Source: Sphingobacterium athyrii
Lineage (GTDB): Bacteria > Bacteroidota > Bacteroidia > Sphingobacteriales > Sphingobacteriaceae
DNA: 64,000 nucleotides
Assembly (NCBI RefSeq): GCF_003071065.1
Contig: NZ_QCXX01000009.1
Span: 248,001 to 312,000, forward strand
Reading direction: 5' to 3'
The translations under genes were made by a program, and so were the position numbers. Under the pieces are notes generated by a model that saw only the letters and a list, made by a program, of their open reading frames with translations, made no database searches and was not told the DNA's origin. Of the stretch, positions 26,899-36,492 are shown piece after piece. Positions within the stretch are counted from its first letter, which is position 1. Each line of letters begins with the position of its first letter.

Positions 26899-27507
26899 AT
26901 GTATAAACCGAAATATGATCATATGGAAGAAAAAGAGATGCTGTCTGACTTGCGTTTGGGCAGCCAAACTGCCTTTCGTCAGATTTACAGTTTGTACAGT
27001 GGTCGTATTTACCTCAATATTCGTAAAATGGTCAAATCCGAACAGGATGCTGCAGAACTTTTACAGGAAGTATTTATAAAAGTATGGGATAAGCGCGAGC
27101 TGATTGATATCGAACAGTCTTTTCGGTCTTATTTATTCCAGATTGCAAAATACACGGTATATAACTTTATCCGCAAAAATAATCTGGAGAAACAGATACA
27201 AGCCTATCTTAGTCTCCATAATACACAGCTCTATACCCATGTAGAGGAACAATTAAACGAAAAACAGGACGAACAATGGTTGTCGCAAACGATCGAACAG
27301 CTTCCGCCTCAACGCAGGCTGATCTATAGACTTTGTAAGATCGAAGGGAAAAGCTACGCCGAGGTGAGTACCTTGTTAAGGATATCTACTTCAACAATCA
27401 ACGATCATATCGTAAAAGCTACAAAATATATCAAAGAAAGGCATGGTGTTTTGGATAAGTCAACGCTATTGATAGCTTCTTTTATACTCCTCCAGCAGCA
27501 TCAATAG
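26899..27507 (+). CDS. ECF sigma factor, FecI-like (PUL2)
   Basis: The 202-residue sigma factor has region 2 at about residues 10-95 (AELLQEVFIKVWDKRE, SFRSYLFQIAKYTVYNFIRK) and region 4 at about 125-180 (IEQLPPQRRLIYRLCKIEGKSYAEVSTLLRISTSTINDHIVKATKYI). The layout sigma, FecR, STN-SusC, SusD is the classical trans-envelope regulation of Bacteroidota glycan loci: binding of substrate at SusC relieves FecR and frees the sigma factor. ATG 26899 is used; GTG 26893 and ATG 26923 are also possible. Confidence 0.92.
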   Translation: MYKPKYDHMEEKEMLSDLRLGSQTAFRQIYSLYSGRIYLNIRKMVKSEQDAAELLQEVFIKVWDKRELIDIEQSFRSYLFQIAKYTVYNFIRKNNLEKQIQAYLSLHNTQLYTHVEEQLNEKQDEQWLSQTIEQLPPQRRLIYRLCKIEGKSYAEVSTLLRISTSTINDHIVKATKYIKERHGVLDKSTLLIASFILLQQHQ

Positions 27508-27608
27508 CTACCGTTTTCTTTAGGCTGAAAAAAAGTAAAATAAAATTACGATCGGAGCAGATGATGTCTGCTTTTGAAGTGTATTAGCTAAAAAGAAGAT
27601 AACCAATT

Positions 27609-28781
27609 GTGGAAAAAAAATTACTTCAATATACTTTGAGGCAGTATATACGAGGGGAGCTTAGTGAGGAAAATTCCCGTGCTTTTCTTTCCTATATAAA
27701 ATCTGGTGAAGATCGGATACTGCTGCAGGAACTGATACAGGATGTTTTGGACGACCCGGTCGATCAGGGATTGCTTCACGACCCTGAACTATTGGCGATA
27801 TTGAACAACACCTGGGAGCAATTGCACCGTCAGATAAATAAACCCAAAACGAAACCAATGTGGTCTCGAAAAACTATCGGTGCCGTTGCCGCCACAGTCA
27901 TTGGGATCTTGTTTGTTGGCTGGTGGACTTTTAGTGGGGTACAGCATAAAGTGCCGCGGCAGTCTACAGCAGAAGTCATATCGCCCGGAAAACAATCGGC
28001 TACCTTGACCCTGGCCAATGGCAAACAGATTCATTTGCAGGAAACGATGGATGGACAGATTGCGGATGAAATGGGTATAAAGATCTCTAAAAGTAATGAT
28101 GGACAGTTGATCTACGAAGTCGGGAAAGATATAGACGATGATACCGGCTACCATATATTATCAACAACCAAAGGTGAAACTTATCGTATTAAGCTACCTG
28201 ATGGTACGCAGGTGTGGCTCAATGCTGCTTCCGCCCTTAAATATCCAATACGCTTTGCTCTGAAGGGAAAAAGAGAAGTGGAATTGACTGGCGAAGCCTA
28301 TTTCGAAGTAGCGAAGGATACCAGACATCCCTTTGTTGTACACACTGCGGGTCAACAGATAGAAGTGCTGGGTACCCACTTTAATGTGAACAGTTATTCT
28401 GACGAACCGGCACTGCGGACCACACTGTTGGAAGGTCGGGTCGAAGTCTCTTCCCATCATCAAAAACTACGTTTGCTACCAGGACAACAGTCAAGTCTCA
28501 GCTCCAATGGAGTACTAAAATTACAACAAGTGGATACCGCGCCAATCGTTGCCTGGATAAATCATGAATTTATGTTTGACGATGATGGTATCGAAAGTGT
28601 CATGCGTAAGATAGCGCGTTGGTATAAAGTCGACGTGATCTTTCAGGGGAAAAAAACAACAGAGAAGTTCGGTGGCGGCATTTCTCGTTTTGATGATGTC
28701 AGGCAAGTCTTAAATCTGCTGGAAAAAACGGGAGCAGTCCATTTTCGGATCGAGGGGAAAACCCTCTATGTTCTTCCATAA
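27609..28781 (+). CDS. FecR-family anti-sigma factor (PUL2)
   Basis: The 390-residue protein starts at GTG. A cytoplasmic anti-sigma N-terminus (about residues 1-80) is followed by one membrane helix at about 90-107 (TIGAVAATVIGILFVGWW). The periplasmic FecR domain shows VSPGKQSATLTLANGKQ-like and YRIKLPDGTQVWLNAASALKYP signatures, and the C-terminal DUF4974 module (VMRKIARWYKVDVIF, FGGGISRFDDVRQVLNLLE) is of the kind that contacts the STN domain of its SusC. It controls the sigma factor encoded 101 bases upstream. Confidence 0.93.
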   Translation: MEKKLLQYTLRQYIRGELSEENSRAFLSYIKSGEDRILLQELIQDVLDDPVDQGLLHDPELLAILNNTWEQLHRQINKPKTKPMWSRKTIGAVAATVIGILFVGWWTFSGVQHKVPRQSTAEVISPGKQSATLTLANGKQIHLQETMDGQIADEMGIKISKSNDGQLIYEVGKDIDDDTGYHILSTTKGETYRIKLPDGTQVWLNAASALKYPIRFALKGKREVELTGEAYFEVAKDTRHPFVVHTAGQQIEVLGTHFNVNSYSDEPALRTTLLEGRVEVSSHHQKLRLLPGQQSSLSSNGVLKLQQVDTAPIVAWINHEFMFDDDGIESVMRKIARWYKVDVIFQGKKTTEKFGGGISRFDDVRQVLNLLEKTGAVHFRIEGKTLYVLP

Positions 28782-28857
28782 GTATTCGTTAAATATTCGA
28801 TTATAACTCATACCCTAAAAATAATATGATGAAAAAACATAGACAAAACGAATAGCG

Positions 28858-28908
28858 ATCCCTGTGGGATACAAGAAAGCAACCAAGATCCCGGGGGACT
28901 CGGTTGCT
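28858..28908 (+). promoter_or_regulatory. Tandem hairpins between fecR-like gene and susC
   Basis: Two hairpins follow each other: ATCCC-TGT-GGGAT (28858-28870), then a long one, AGCAACCAAG (28878-28887) against CTCGGTTGCT (28899-28908), ten bases with one mismatch around a GC-rich loop. The second has no proper T-run but ends in TGTTTGGG. They sit 77 to 215 bases after the anti-sigma stop and upstream of susC, so they could separate low expression of the regulators from high expression of susCD, by partial termination or mRNA processing. Confidence 0.45.
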
Positions 28909-28995
28909 GTTTGGGACAATTAATTTTTAACTATCCAATCTGCAGTATGTTTATGTTTTGGACGACTCGAACATACTGCGAATCAAACCTTGCAA

Positions 28996-31900
28996 ATGTA
29001 TCAAAATTATATCAGAAAAAAGGAGATAGCTTATCTGCTATTCCGTAAACTATGGCTTATTATGCGATTGACGACCATAATTATCTTGGTTACTTTTATG
29101 CAGGTTAGTGCTTCAACCTTTGCACAGAAGGTAACATTGGAATATTCCAATATGAGCCTTAAAAAAATCTTTAAGGAATTAAAGTCACAGACAGGATACA
29201 ATTTCCTTTATACAGAACGGCAAATGTCAGTAGCCCAACCCGTCAATATAAAAGTAAAGGAACGGATGTTATCGGACGTACTGGTTCAGATCTTTAAAGA
29301 CCAGCCCCTGTCGTATCAATTGGACAATAAGACAGTTGTCATCCGTGACCGGCCACAAGCAACGACGATACCGTCATCGGCGCCCTCCGCGGCAGGATCA
29401 AATCAGGAAACGATCAAAGGACGGGTAACCAATGAACGCGGTGAAGCACTTGCCAACGTTTCTGTACGCGTCAAAGGGAATGAATCTGCCGGAACCTCTA
29501 CCGCTACCGATGGTAGCTTTACGATCCGTAATCTTTCTCCGAAAGCGACCTTGATTTTCTCTTCTGTCGGATATGATCAATTGAGTATGGATCTCGCTTC
29601 CATGCGTGCAGAAGATCTGGCGCAGTTGCAGGTCGTAATGAAAAGTAGCAATAGCCAACTGGAAGAAGTTATTGTGATCGGATATGGTACCACCACCCGG
29701 CAACGATTGGTTGGTGCTGTCGATCAGATCGGTGCTAAGACCTTTCAAGACAGACCGGTTGGCAACGTGACACAGGCCCTACAGGGAGCTTCGCCAAGTT
29801 TGACCATTCAGCAGAAAAGCATGGATCCAAACGATAATGCAATGAACATCAATATTCGCGGGATATCAACGGTAAATAGCAATGCGCCTCTCGTGGTGAT
29901 TGATGGAATCATTACCGAAGGTGGAACGTTGAACAAGATCAATCCAGACGATATCGAGACGGTATCGGTACTCAAGGATGCGGGATCTACAGCTATCTAT
30001 GGTTCACGTTCGGCCAACGGTGTCATCTTGGTAACGACAAAAAGGGGACGGCAAAATCAGAAACCTAGCGTTAACATCGGAACACAATGGGGGGTACAAC
30101 AGCCCAAGATCTTGTTTTCTCCCGTTAAAGGCTATGAAAATGCGACGCTACGCAACCTTGCGCTCACCAATTCAGGAATGGATCCTCAGTTTTCACCCGA
30201 AGCGATCGCGGATCTGTACGCACATCAGGATATTGAACAATGGAATTTACCTGAGATCATGAAAAATTCCTTCCAGCAAAAATATAATATCAGTGTCTCC
30301 GGTGGTGGTGAAAAGAGTTCATATCTATTTTCGGGGGGCTTTTATAATCAACCAAGCAACTTTGTGGGACAGAATTTCGGGATAAAACGCTACAATCTGC
30401 GGACTAACCTCAGTACGGAGATCGGTCGTTTTAAACTGACCTCGATTTTAGCTTATACACGTAATAATAATTTAGGAAATACAGCCGGAAGTGCCATTAT
30501 AAATGCTTCCCGTCTACCTTCGTATTATTACTATCGGATGCGGGCCGATAATGGCAAATACCTGGTCAATAATGCCCTGACGGATCAGAATCCGTTGGCT
30601 GAACTTAACGAAGGTGGTTATGTCAAAAATGACAATGATTATTTTAACATCAACTTGAATCTGGAAGCGAAACTGCTCGATGGTTTAAAATTGCGTGGTA
30701 TCTTTGGTGCCGATATTTACGCCGACCATCGTTTTATTCGACGTATTCAGGTACCCCTCTATTCTGACCCAAATGCACTGCAGCCACAGGTCTATGTCAA
30801 TTCGGATCGCAATACCGAGGACTTCAATGAAAAAGCTTCCCTGTTGAATTTCCAGTTGTTGCTCGATTATGACAAAAACTTTGGGAGCCATCACGTCTCG
30901 GGTTTGATCGGCGCATCCAATGAGTCCTATACACGTAGGCAAAACGAACTTAAAATGAAATTTACCGATCCTGTGCTGGGGACACCGACCACCGGAACGG
31001 TTATCGATCCTGCAACTGCACGAGTTACACCCAATGGTACTTTACAAAATAGCATCAATTCAATCTTCGGCCGTGCCGGATATGATTTTGAAAGTAAGTA
31101 TTTTGCAGAATTCAGTTTCCGTTACGATGGCTCTTCCAAGTTCTCGAAAGCAAACCGCTGGGGCTTCTTCCCTTCTGGATCATTAGGCTGGCGCGCCTCA
31201 GATGAGCAATTTATGAACTGGTACAAGGATCATGTCGGAAGTCTGAAGATCAGGTCAACCTATGGTGTACTGGGAAATCAGGCCGTGGATGATTATTCCT
31301 ATTACTTCACTTATGAATCCTACCCGAACAGTTATGGATTTAATAATAAACCCGTCGCCGCTGCTGGGTTTAATTATGCCAGCCTGGATTTGCGCTGGGA
31401 GAAAACCTATAATTTTAATATTGGGCTTGATGCGACTTTCTTTCAGGATAAGCTGACCGCCAGTTTTGATTACTTTAAAAAACGGACAGTCGATATTCTG
31501 ATGGCACCACAGATCCCCTCTACCTTTGGGACTTCATTAAAAAACCAGAATCTGGGCGAAATGAACAATGAAGGCTGGGAGATCAACCTGACTTATCACG
31601 CAACCACAGGAGCGTTTCAACATCAGATCAATGCCAATATGGGGGACAGTCATAACAAGATCGTTTCGATGCCCGGAGATGACCGGATCTCAACCGTGGA
31701 TAATATTACCAAACTGACACGTGTCGGTCTTCCCTATAATTCCTATTACGGTTACAAAATGGCCGGACTTTTTCAGAATATCTCCGACATAGAAACCTCG
31801 GCTCTGCCAAGTGGCATCACTGCAGCTGATTTGCGCCCCGGAGATGTCAAGTATGTCGACCGAAATAACGACGGCATCATCGATGCGCGGGACCGATTTG

Positions 31901-32433
31901 TCCTGGGCAATGGTTTTCCCCGCTTTACATTTGGGCTGACCTACAATCTTAGCTACAAAGATTTTGACTTTAGCATGTTCTGGCAAGGGGTGGGCAAGCG
32001 TGATATGATGATCCGGGGTGAACTGATTGAACCGTTTCATCAGAATTATTCGTATGCCATTTATCAGCATCAACTCGATTACTGGACACCGACAAATATC
32101 GATGGACAGTGGCCTCGGCTTACCGCAAATGGGTCTACAGCATCGACCAACAACTTTGGGAAAGATTCCGATCTCTACCTTTTCAACGGAAAGTATGCAC
32201 GGCTGAAAAACCTGCAGATAGGATATAGTCTTCCAAAAGGAGTTGTTTCAAAATTAGGGCTACAGCGCGTACGCTTTTTTGTCAACGCCCAAAATTTGCT
32301 GACCTTAAGCAAAAACTCCTGGATAGACCCCGAATCTTCTGAATTTGATTCCAACATGGGCGGGTCTGCCAATAGCGCCCGTAACTATCCAACGTTGAAA
32401 TATTATGGGGGCGGATTAAATATTCAATTCTAA
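28996..32433 (+). CDS. SusC TonB-dependent transducer with STN domain (PUL2)
   Basis: The 1145-residue protein has a long, positively charged signal peptide (cleavage near STFAQ, about residue 45). An STN domain follows at about 50-120 (LEYSNMSLKKIFKELKSQTGYNFLY), then a carboxypeptidase-regulatory-like domain (IKGRVTNERGEALANVSV), the TonB-box-like EEVIVIGYG, the plug ending LKDAGSTAIYGSRSANGVILVTT, and the barrel. The STN domain is the signalling arm that touches FecR, so this transporter also reports substrate presence. ATG 28996 is used rather than TTG 28990. Confidence 0.95.
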   Translation: MYQNYIRKKEIAYLLFRKLWLIMRLTTIIILVTFMQVSASTFAQKVTLEYSNMSLKKIFKELKSQTGYNFLYTERQMSVAQPVNIKVKERMLSDVLVQIFKDQPLSYQLDNKTVVIRDRPQATTIPSSAPSAAGSNQETIKGRVTNERGEALANVSVRVKGNESAGTSTATDGSFTIRNLSPKATLIFSSVGYDQLSMDLASMRAEDLAQLQVVMKSSNSQLEEVIVIGYGTTTRQRLVGAVDQIGAKTFQDRPVGNVTQALQGASPSLTIQQKSMDPNDNAMNINIRGISTVNSNAPLVVIDGIITEGGTLNKINPDDIETVSVLKDAGSTAIYGSRSANGVILVTTKRGRQNQKPSVNIGTQWGVQQPKILFSPVKGYENATLRNLALTNSGMDPQFSPEAIADLYAHQDIEQWNLPEIMKNSFQQKYNISVSGGGEKSSYLFSGGFYNQPSNFVGQNFGIKRYNLRTNLSTEIGRFKLTSILAYTRNNNLGNTAGSAIINASRLPSYYYYRMRADNGKYLVNNALTDQNPLAELNEGGYVKNDNDYFNINLNLEAKLLDGLKLRGIFGADIYADHRFIRRIQVPLYSDPNALQPQVYVNSDRNTEDFNEKASLLNFQLLLDYDKNFGSHHVSGLIGASNESYTRRQNELKMKFTDPVLGTPTTGTVIDPATARVTPNGTLQNSINSIFGRAGYDFESKYFAEFSFRYDGSSKFSKANRWGFFPSGSLGWRASDEQFMNWYKDHVGSLKIRSTYGVLGNQAVDDYSYYFTYESYPNSYGFNNKPVAAAGFNYASLDLRWEKTYNFNIGLDATFFQDKLTASFDYFKKRTVDILMAPQIPSTFGTSLKNQNLGEMNNEGWEINLTYHATTGAFQHQINANMGDSHNKIVSMPGDDRISTVDNITKLTRVGLPYNSYYGYKMAGLFQNISDIETSALPSGITAADLRPGDVKYVDRNNDGIIDARDRFVLGNGFPRFTFGLTYNLSYKDFDFSMFWQGVGKRDMMIRGELIEPFHQNYSYAIYQHQLDYWTPTNIDGQWPRLTANGSTASTNNFGKDSDLYLFNGKYARLKNLQIGYSLPKGVVSKLGLQRVRFFVNAQNLLTLSKNSWIDPESSEFDSNMGGSANSARNYPTLKYYGGGLNIQF

Positions 32434-32444
32434 TTTTTGATGTG

Positions 32445-34070
32445 ATGAAACGATATAAATTACTTATAGGAGGCCTAAGTTTGGTGGCTGCTGTGCATTT
32501 CACTTCCTGTAATAAGCTGGATACCTTGCCAACAGACCGTTTTACCGATGAAAACTTTTGGGATTACCCTGAAAATGCGGAAAAAATGGTCAATATGGCC
32601 TATAATCAACTATTTTCTGCAGACCGTTTATGGAATGATGAAGCCCTCAGTGATAATATTTTTGAGGGTAGGTCTAATACAGATCAACGCGCCATCCGTA
32701 ATGGCACTGCGGACCCGACATTAGGGCGTTTCGGCTCGGAATGGTCAGATCTCTATGGGGGCATCAAAACCTGCCATGTTTATCTTGAAAATGTAGATCG
32801 CGTACCGGGGCTGGATGCAGCACTAAAACAACGACGTATAGCAGAGGTTCGGTTTATTCGCGCTTCGCTCTATTTTAGGCTGGTCAATTTTTACGGTGAT
32901 GTCCCTTTTTTTACCAAGGATATAACCCTGGAGGAGTCCAAGACGATACCAAGGACACCTAAAGCCACCGTCATGGCCTTTATTCATCAGGAATTGGATG
33001 AATGTATGACGGATCTGCCCAGCAAAGATGCGCTACCCGCTGATGATAGAGGCCGGATTACAAAAGGTGCGGCTTCGGCTTTTCAGGCACGGGCCTACCT
33101 GTATGAGAGCAACTGGAACAAAGTGCTGGAGTATTGCGAAAATCTGATAAAGAAACAGGCGGAATTTGGAACATATGCCCTTTTCGATAGCTATCCCGAC
33201 TTGTTTACAGCAGCAAAAGAGTACAATTCGGAGGTTATTCTGGACTATGCCTATGTGCCGCAGCTGAAAACCTGGAATAAACTCTACGATGCCGCGCCGA
33301 TCTCGGCCCAAGCTCGTCTGAATGGTTATGCACCTTTGCAGAGCCTCGTGGATAATTATATCACCCTAGATGGAAATACAATCGCTACAGATCCCAATTA
33401 TAGCAGTGACAATCCGTATGTTAATCGGGATCCCAGAATGGCCGCAACGATTGTTTTCCATGGCGGTCAATGGACCGACTTTGATGGAACGGTGCGTAAG
33501 ATTTTTATCAAACCGGAGTCTGGAGGGACAGATAAAGAGCGTCTTGACGAATACCAGGGAGCAAGTGCCAATGCATCACCCACAGGGTATTATGTCAAGA
33601 AATATTATGATCAGACAGCGACCGTAAAATATGATGCCGGGCTCAATATCATTATGTTCAGATATGCTGATATCTTATTGATGTATGCCGAAGCGAAAGA
33701 AGCGCTTGGACAGCTCGATGCTGCAATATGGGATATGACGATCAAACCTATCCGCAAACGGGCCGGCTTCGAAGCAGCGAAAGCATTGGATTTTCCGACA
33801 TCCGGTGACCTGAAAACAATTGTCCGAAATGAACGGCGTAGCGAGCTTGCGCTTGAAGGTTTACGTTACTATGATATCCTGCGTTGGAAAGCTGGTAAAA
33901 CCTATCTGGATGGTCAGGTATTGGGGGCTAAATATGGCGGCAACAATAGCTATATCAAATTGGATATTCGACGCTTTGATGAGAGCCGGGATTATTTATG
34001 GTCAGTTCCAAGGACACAGATTGATCTGAATAAAAATCTATTGCCCAATAATCAAGGTTATTCAAACTAA
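32445..34070 (+). CDS. SusD-family glycan-binding lipoprotein (PUL2)
   Basis: A 541-residue lipoprotein (signal ending FTSC) with the SusD fold: an N-terminal domain starting LDTLPTDRFTDENFW, the helix RRIAEVRFIRASLYFRLVNFYGDVPFFT, KGAASAFQARAYLY, and the C-terminal RYADILLMYAEAKEALG, RNERRSELALEGLRYYDILRW and SVPRTQIDLNKNLLPNNQGYSN. It partners the STN-SusC whose gene ends 11 bases upstream. Given the GH76 genes downstream, the ligand is probably an alpha-mannooligosaccharide. Confidence 0.94.
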   Translation: MKRYKLLIGGLSLVAAVHFTSCNKLDTLPTDRFTDENFWDYPENAEKMVNMAYNQLFSADRLWNDEALSDNIFEGRSNTDQRAIRNGTADPTLGRFGSEWSDLYGGIKTCHVYLENVDRVPGLDAALKQRRIAEVRFIRASLYFRLVNFYGDVPFFTKDITLEESKTIPRTPKATVMAFIHQELDECMTDLPSKDALPADDRGRITKGAASAFQARAYLYESNWNKVLEYCENLIKKQAEFGTYALFDSYPDLFTAAKEYNSEVILDYAYVPQLKTWNKLYDAAPISAQARLNGYAPLQSLVDNYITLDGNTIATDPNYSSDNPYVNRDPRMAATIVFHGGQWTDFDGTVRKIFIKPESGGTDKERLDEYQGASANASPTGYYVKKYYDQTATVKYDAGLNIIMFRYADILLMYAEAKEALGQLDAAIWDMTIKPIRKRAGFEAAKALDFPTSGDLKTIVRNERRSELALEGLRYYDILRWKAGKTYLDGQVLGAKYGGNNSYIKLDIRRFDESRDYLWSVPRTQIDLNKNLLPNNQGYSN

Positions 34071-34150
34071 AATTTAATTGAAACAAACCGTCACCGACCA
34101 TACAGAAAGAAAAAATGTACGTTTTGAACGATAAAATTAAAGAAAAAGAC

Positions 34151-35293
34151 ATGAAATGGTATTTTAAAGTTATAGCAATGATCGTATTGGCTGCGGGCAT
34201 CGTTTCCTGCAAAAAAGATGATATGAAATATTCGGATGCGGATGTATCCGCTGTGGAGAATTTATATGCGCCTGCGGACGGGAAATCAGTCAAATTGTTG
34301 AGTTCCAGTTCTGCTGCCTTATATTTTGAATGGGAGTCCGCATTGGTAGCTGACGGGGGAGCTGCCCAATATGAAGTCGTTTTTGATAAAGTGGATGGCG
34401 ATTTCAGCAAACCCTTATATACGGTTACCTCGGACAATAACGGGAACTCAAACGGAGCAAACATCAGTCATAAAATATTAAATCAGGTTGCTGCCAAAGC
34501 GGGAATCGAGCCGGGCACGAGTGGCGATGTCAGCTGGTCCGTCTATTCAATCCGAGGGATGAAACGGGTGCTGGGTAAAGTGAAAAAAGTGTTGAACATA
34601 AAAAGCCTGGAAGGATTTGCAGATATTCCGGACGAACTGTTTATTACCGGAGAAGGAACAGAGGGTGGCGAAGCAATTACGCAGGCATTACCGTTTAAAC
34701 TCATCGGCAACGGTGAGTATGAAATCTTTACCAAATTGGATGCAGGTAAGAAATATACGTTTACGGACCGAAAATCAGCAGATGGCCGGATTTTCTATTC
34801 CGAAGATCAAACAAAATTAAAGGAAAGTGAAGTAGGAAGTAATACTGTGACCAAAACAGCCATATACCGCATTCGGATTGATTTTAATGTTGCGACAATT
34901 ACCTATGCGGAAATCAAAAGTATGGGTGTTTATTTCTCACCTTCAGGAACAGTTGTACTTGACCTGCCCTATCAGGGTAAGGGGATCTGGTCAGCGACCG
35001 GCATTATCAATTTTAAGCAGGAAAGTTGGGGGCGCGACCAGCGCTATAAGTTCCAGATGGAAACCGTCAAGGCAGGGAAAGCAGAGACAGTACAACTAGG
35101 CCCCACAGAACCTGGACTTGATGTTGCGCCGAGCGGATCCGATCCAAGCTATTTCTTCGTTCGTATTCTGCCCAACCTCTCGCAATGGGATGACAAGTGG
35201 AAATTTGTGGATGCAGTCGATGGACATCCGACAAAAATCTCGATGATCCTACAGGGGGACAAAGATTATACACATGCGGTGGTTCCAAATTAA
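34151..35293 (+). CDS. SusE/SusF-like outer-membrane lipoprotein (PUL2)
   Basis: The 380-residue lipoprotein (GIVSC, acyl-Cys about residue 20) has an N-terminal SusE-type immunoglobulin-like domain (YAPADGKSVKLLSSSSAALYFEW, with QYEVVFDKVDGDFSKPL) followed by two starch-binding-like beta modules (DELFITGEGTEGGEAITQALPF; KSMGVYFSPSGTVVLDLPYQGKGIWSA). Such proteins bind glycan at the surface beside SusCD and have no catalytic role. ATG 34151 gives the lipoprotein signal; upstream ATG 34115 does not. Confidence 0.85.
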   Translation: MKWYFKVIAMIVLAAGIVSCKKDDMKYSDADVSAVENLYAPADGKSVKLLSSSSAALYFEWESALVADGGAAQYEVVFDKVDGDFSKPLYTVTSDNNGNSNGANISHKILNQVAAKAGIEPGTSGDVSWSVYSIRGMKRVLGKVKKVLNIKSLEGFADIPDELFITGEGTEGGEAITQALPFKLIGNGEYEIFTKLDAGKKYTFTDRKSADGRIFYSEDQTKLKESEVGSNTVTKTAIYRIRIDFNVATITYAEIKSMGVYFSPSGTVVLDLPYQGKGIWSATGIINFKQESWGRDQRYKFQMETVKAGKAETVQLGPTEPGLDVAPSGSDPSYFFVRILPNLSQWDDKWKFVDAVDGHPTKISMILQGDKDYTHAVVPN

Positions 35294-35300
35294 GGAGGGG
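35294..35300 (+). promoter_or_regulatory. Strong Shine-Dalgarno before GH76 gene
   Basis: GGAGGGG at 35294-35300, one base after the stop of the preceding gene, sits at proper spacing from ATG 35302/35305. Strong Shine-Dalgarno sites are uncommon in Bacteroidota, and this one settles the start against a frame that is open back to 35197. Confidence 0.65.
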
Positions 35301-35301
35301 A

Positions 35302-36429
35302 ATGATGAAAAAAATAGTAATGTTGTCATCCATGCTGCTGTTGCTGTTTGGATGTACAAAAGTCGAGGATACATACCCATACGACGATACGATTCAGGAA
35401 TCTTGGACAGCAATTGCGACGCAGGTATCCGATAAAATGATCACGGGGTTTTGGAATGAAGCGGGGTATTTTAACAACGCCATCAATCAATCCGATCTCG
35501 GATTTCAATACTGGCCCAATGCCCACGCCATGGACGTCGTTATCGATACCTATTTACGAACCAAGGACGCGAAGTATAGTGCCTATTTTAGCAAGTGGTT
35601 TGAGGGTGTTAAAGTCAAAAACGGTAATAATTATTACAATGTATTCTACGATGATATGGAATGGAATGCCTTGACCATGTTGCGGTTATATGAAGTTACC
35701 AAAGAACAGAAATATCGGGATGCAGTACTGCTTCTATGGGCAGATATCATCAAGGGCTGGAATGAACAATTTGCCGGTGGAGGATTAGCATGGCGGAAAG
35801 ATATGTTATATAGTAAAAATGCCTGTTCCAACGGACCGGCTAGTATTCTTGCAGCTAGACTTTACAATCTAACGAAAGATGAAAGTTATCTGACATGGGC
35901 CAAAAAGATCTATGAATGGCAGAAGGCAACACTTTACAATCCATCTTCAGGGGCTGTATATGATAATATCAATGGTGAGACCGATGCTGTCGATCAGACA
36001 ACACTGACTTATAATCAAGGAACTTTTCTGGGGACCGCCGTTGAACTTTTTAAGATTACCAAAGATCAGATCTACTTAGTCGATGCACAAAAAATTAGTT
36101 ATTATACCATTACCCGCTGTACCGATATTGGAAATAATATTCTACGTGATGAAGGCAGTGGTGATGGCGCATTGTTTAAGGGGATTTTTATCCGGTATTT
36201 TGTGGATTATTTGGATCTTGAAGGGATCAACGCAGATTACCGTGCTAAATTTGAAAAGTTTTTGGTCAACAATGGGAAAATAGCCTGGACCAAGGGGACC
36301 AGTCTGCCGACTTTATTTTTTGGTTCTTCCTGGTCTCAGCCGCCAGTTGGAAACAGTGAAATTACAGCCTATACAAGTGCTGCAATGCTGTTTGAGGGCC
36401 TGGCACGCTATCAAACGAAATTAAAATAA
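35302..36429 (+). CDS. GH76 alpha-1,6-mannanase lipoprotein (PUL2)
   Basis: The 375-residue lipoprotein (LLFGC, Cys18) forms an (alpha/alpha)6 barrel of family GH76. The family mark is the adjacent catalytic aspartate pair Asp117-Asp118 in VFYDDMEWNALTMLRLY. Further family blocks are GGGLAWRKDMLYSKNACSNGPASILAARLY and LTYNQGTFLGTAVELF. GH76 enzymes cut the alpha-1,6-mannan backbone of fungal cell-wall mannan. It is probably surface-anchored and feeds the SusCD of this locus. A second GH76 gene follows after 63 bases. Confidence 0.92.
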   Translation: MMKKIVMLSSMLLLLFGCTKVEDTYPYDDTIQESWTAIATQVSDKMITGFWNEAGYFNNAINQSDLGFQYWPNAHAMDVVIDTYLRTKDAKYSAYFSKWFEGVKVKNGNNYYNVFYDDMEWNALTMLRLYEVTKEQKYRDAVLLLWADIIKGWNEQFAGGGLAWRKDMLYSKNACSNGPASILAARLYNLTKDESYLTWAKKIYEWQKATLYNPSSGAVYDNINGETDAVDQTTLTYNQGTFLGTAVELFKITKDQIYLVDAQKISYYTITRCTDIGNNILRDEGSGDGALFKGIFIRYFVDYLDLEGINADYRAKFEKFLVNNGKIAWTKGTSLPTLFFGSSWSQPPVGNSEITAYTSAAMLFEGLARYQTKLK

Positions 36430-36491
36430 TAGATTGTATACGATAGCCATTAGGTTGCCCGTCAGCTCCTGATGGCTACATTAAAATAATA
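36421..36491 (+). repeat. Hairpin unit flanked by 11-bp direct repeats
   Basis: TTAAAATAATA occurs at 36421-36431 (including the stop region of the first GH76 gene) and again at 36481-36491, exactly 60 bases later. Between them TAGCCATTAGG (36444-36454) pairs with CCTGATGGCTA (36468-36478), eleven bases with one G-U wobble. A hairpin bounded by direct repeats is what insertion of a tiny mobile element with target duplication would leave, but it may also be an mRNA-processing hairpin. Confidence 0.45.
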
Positions 36492-36492
36492 A

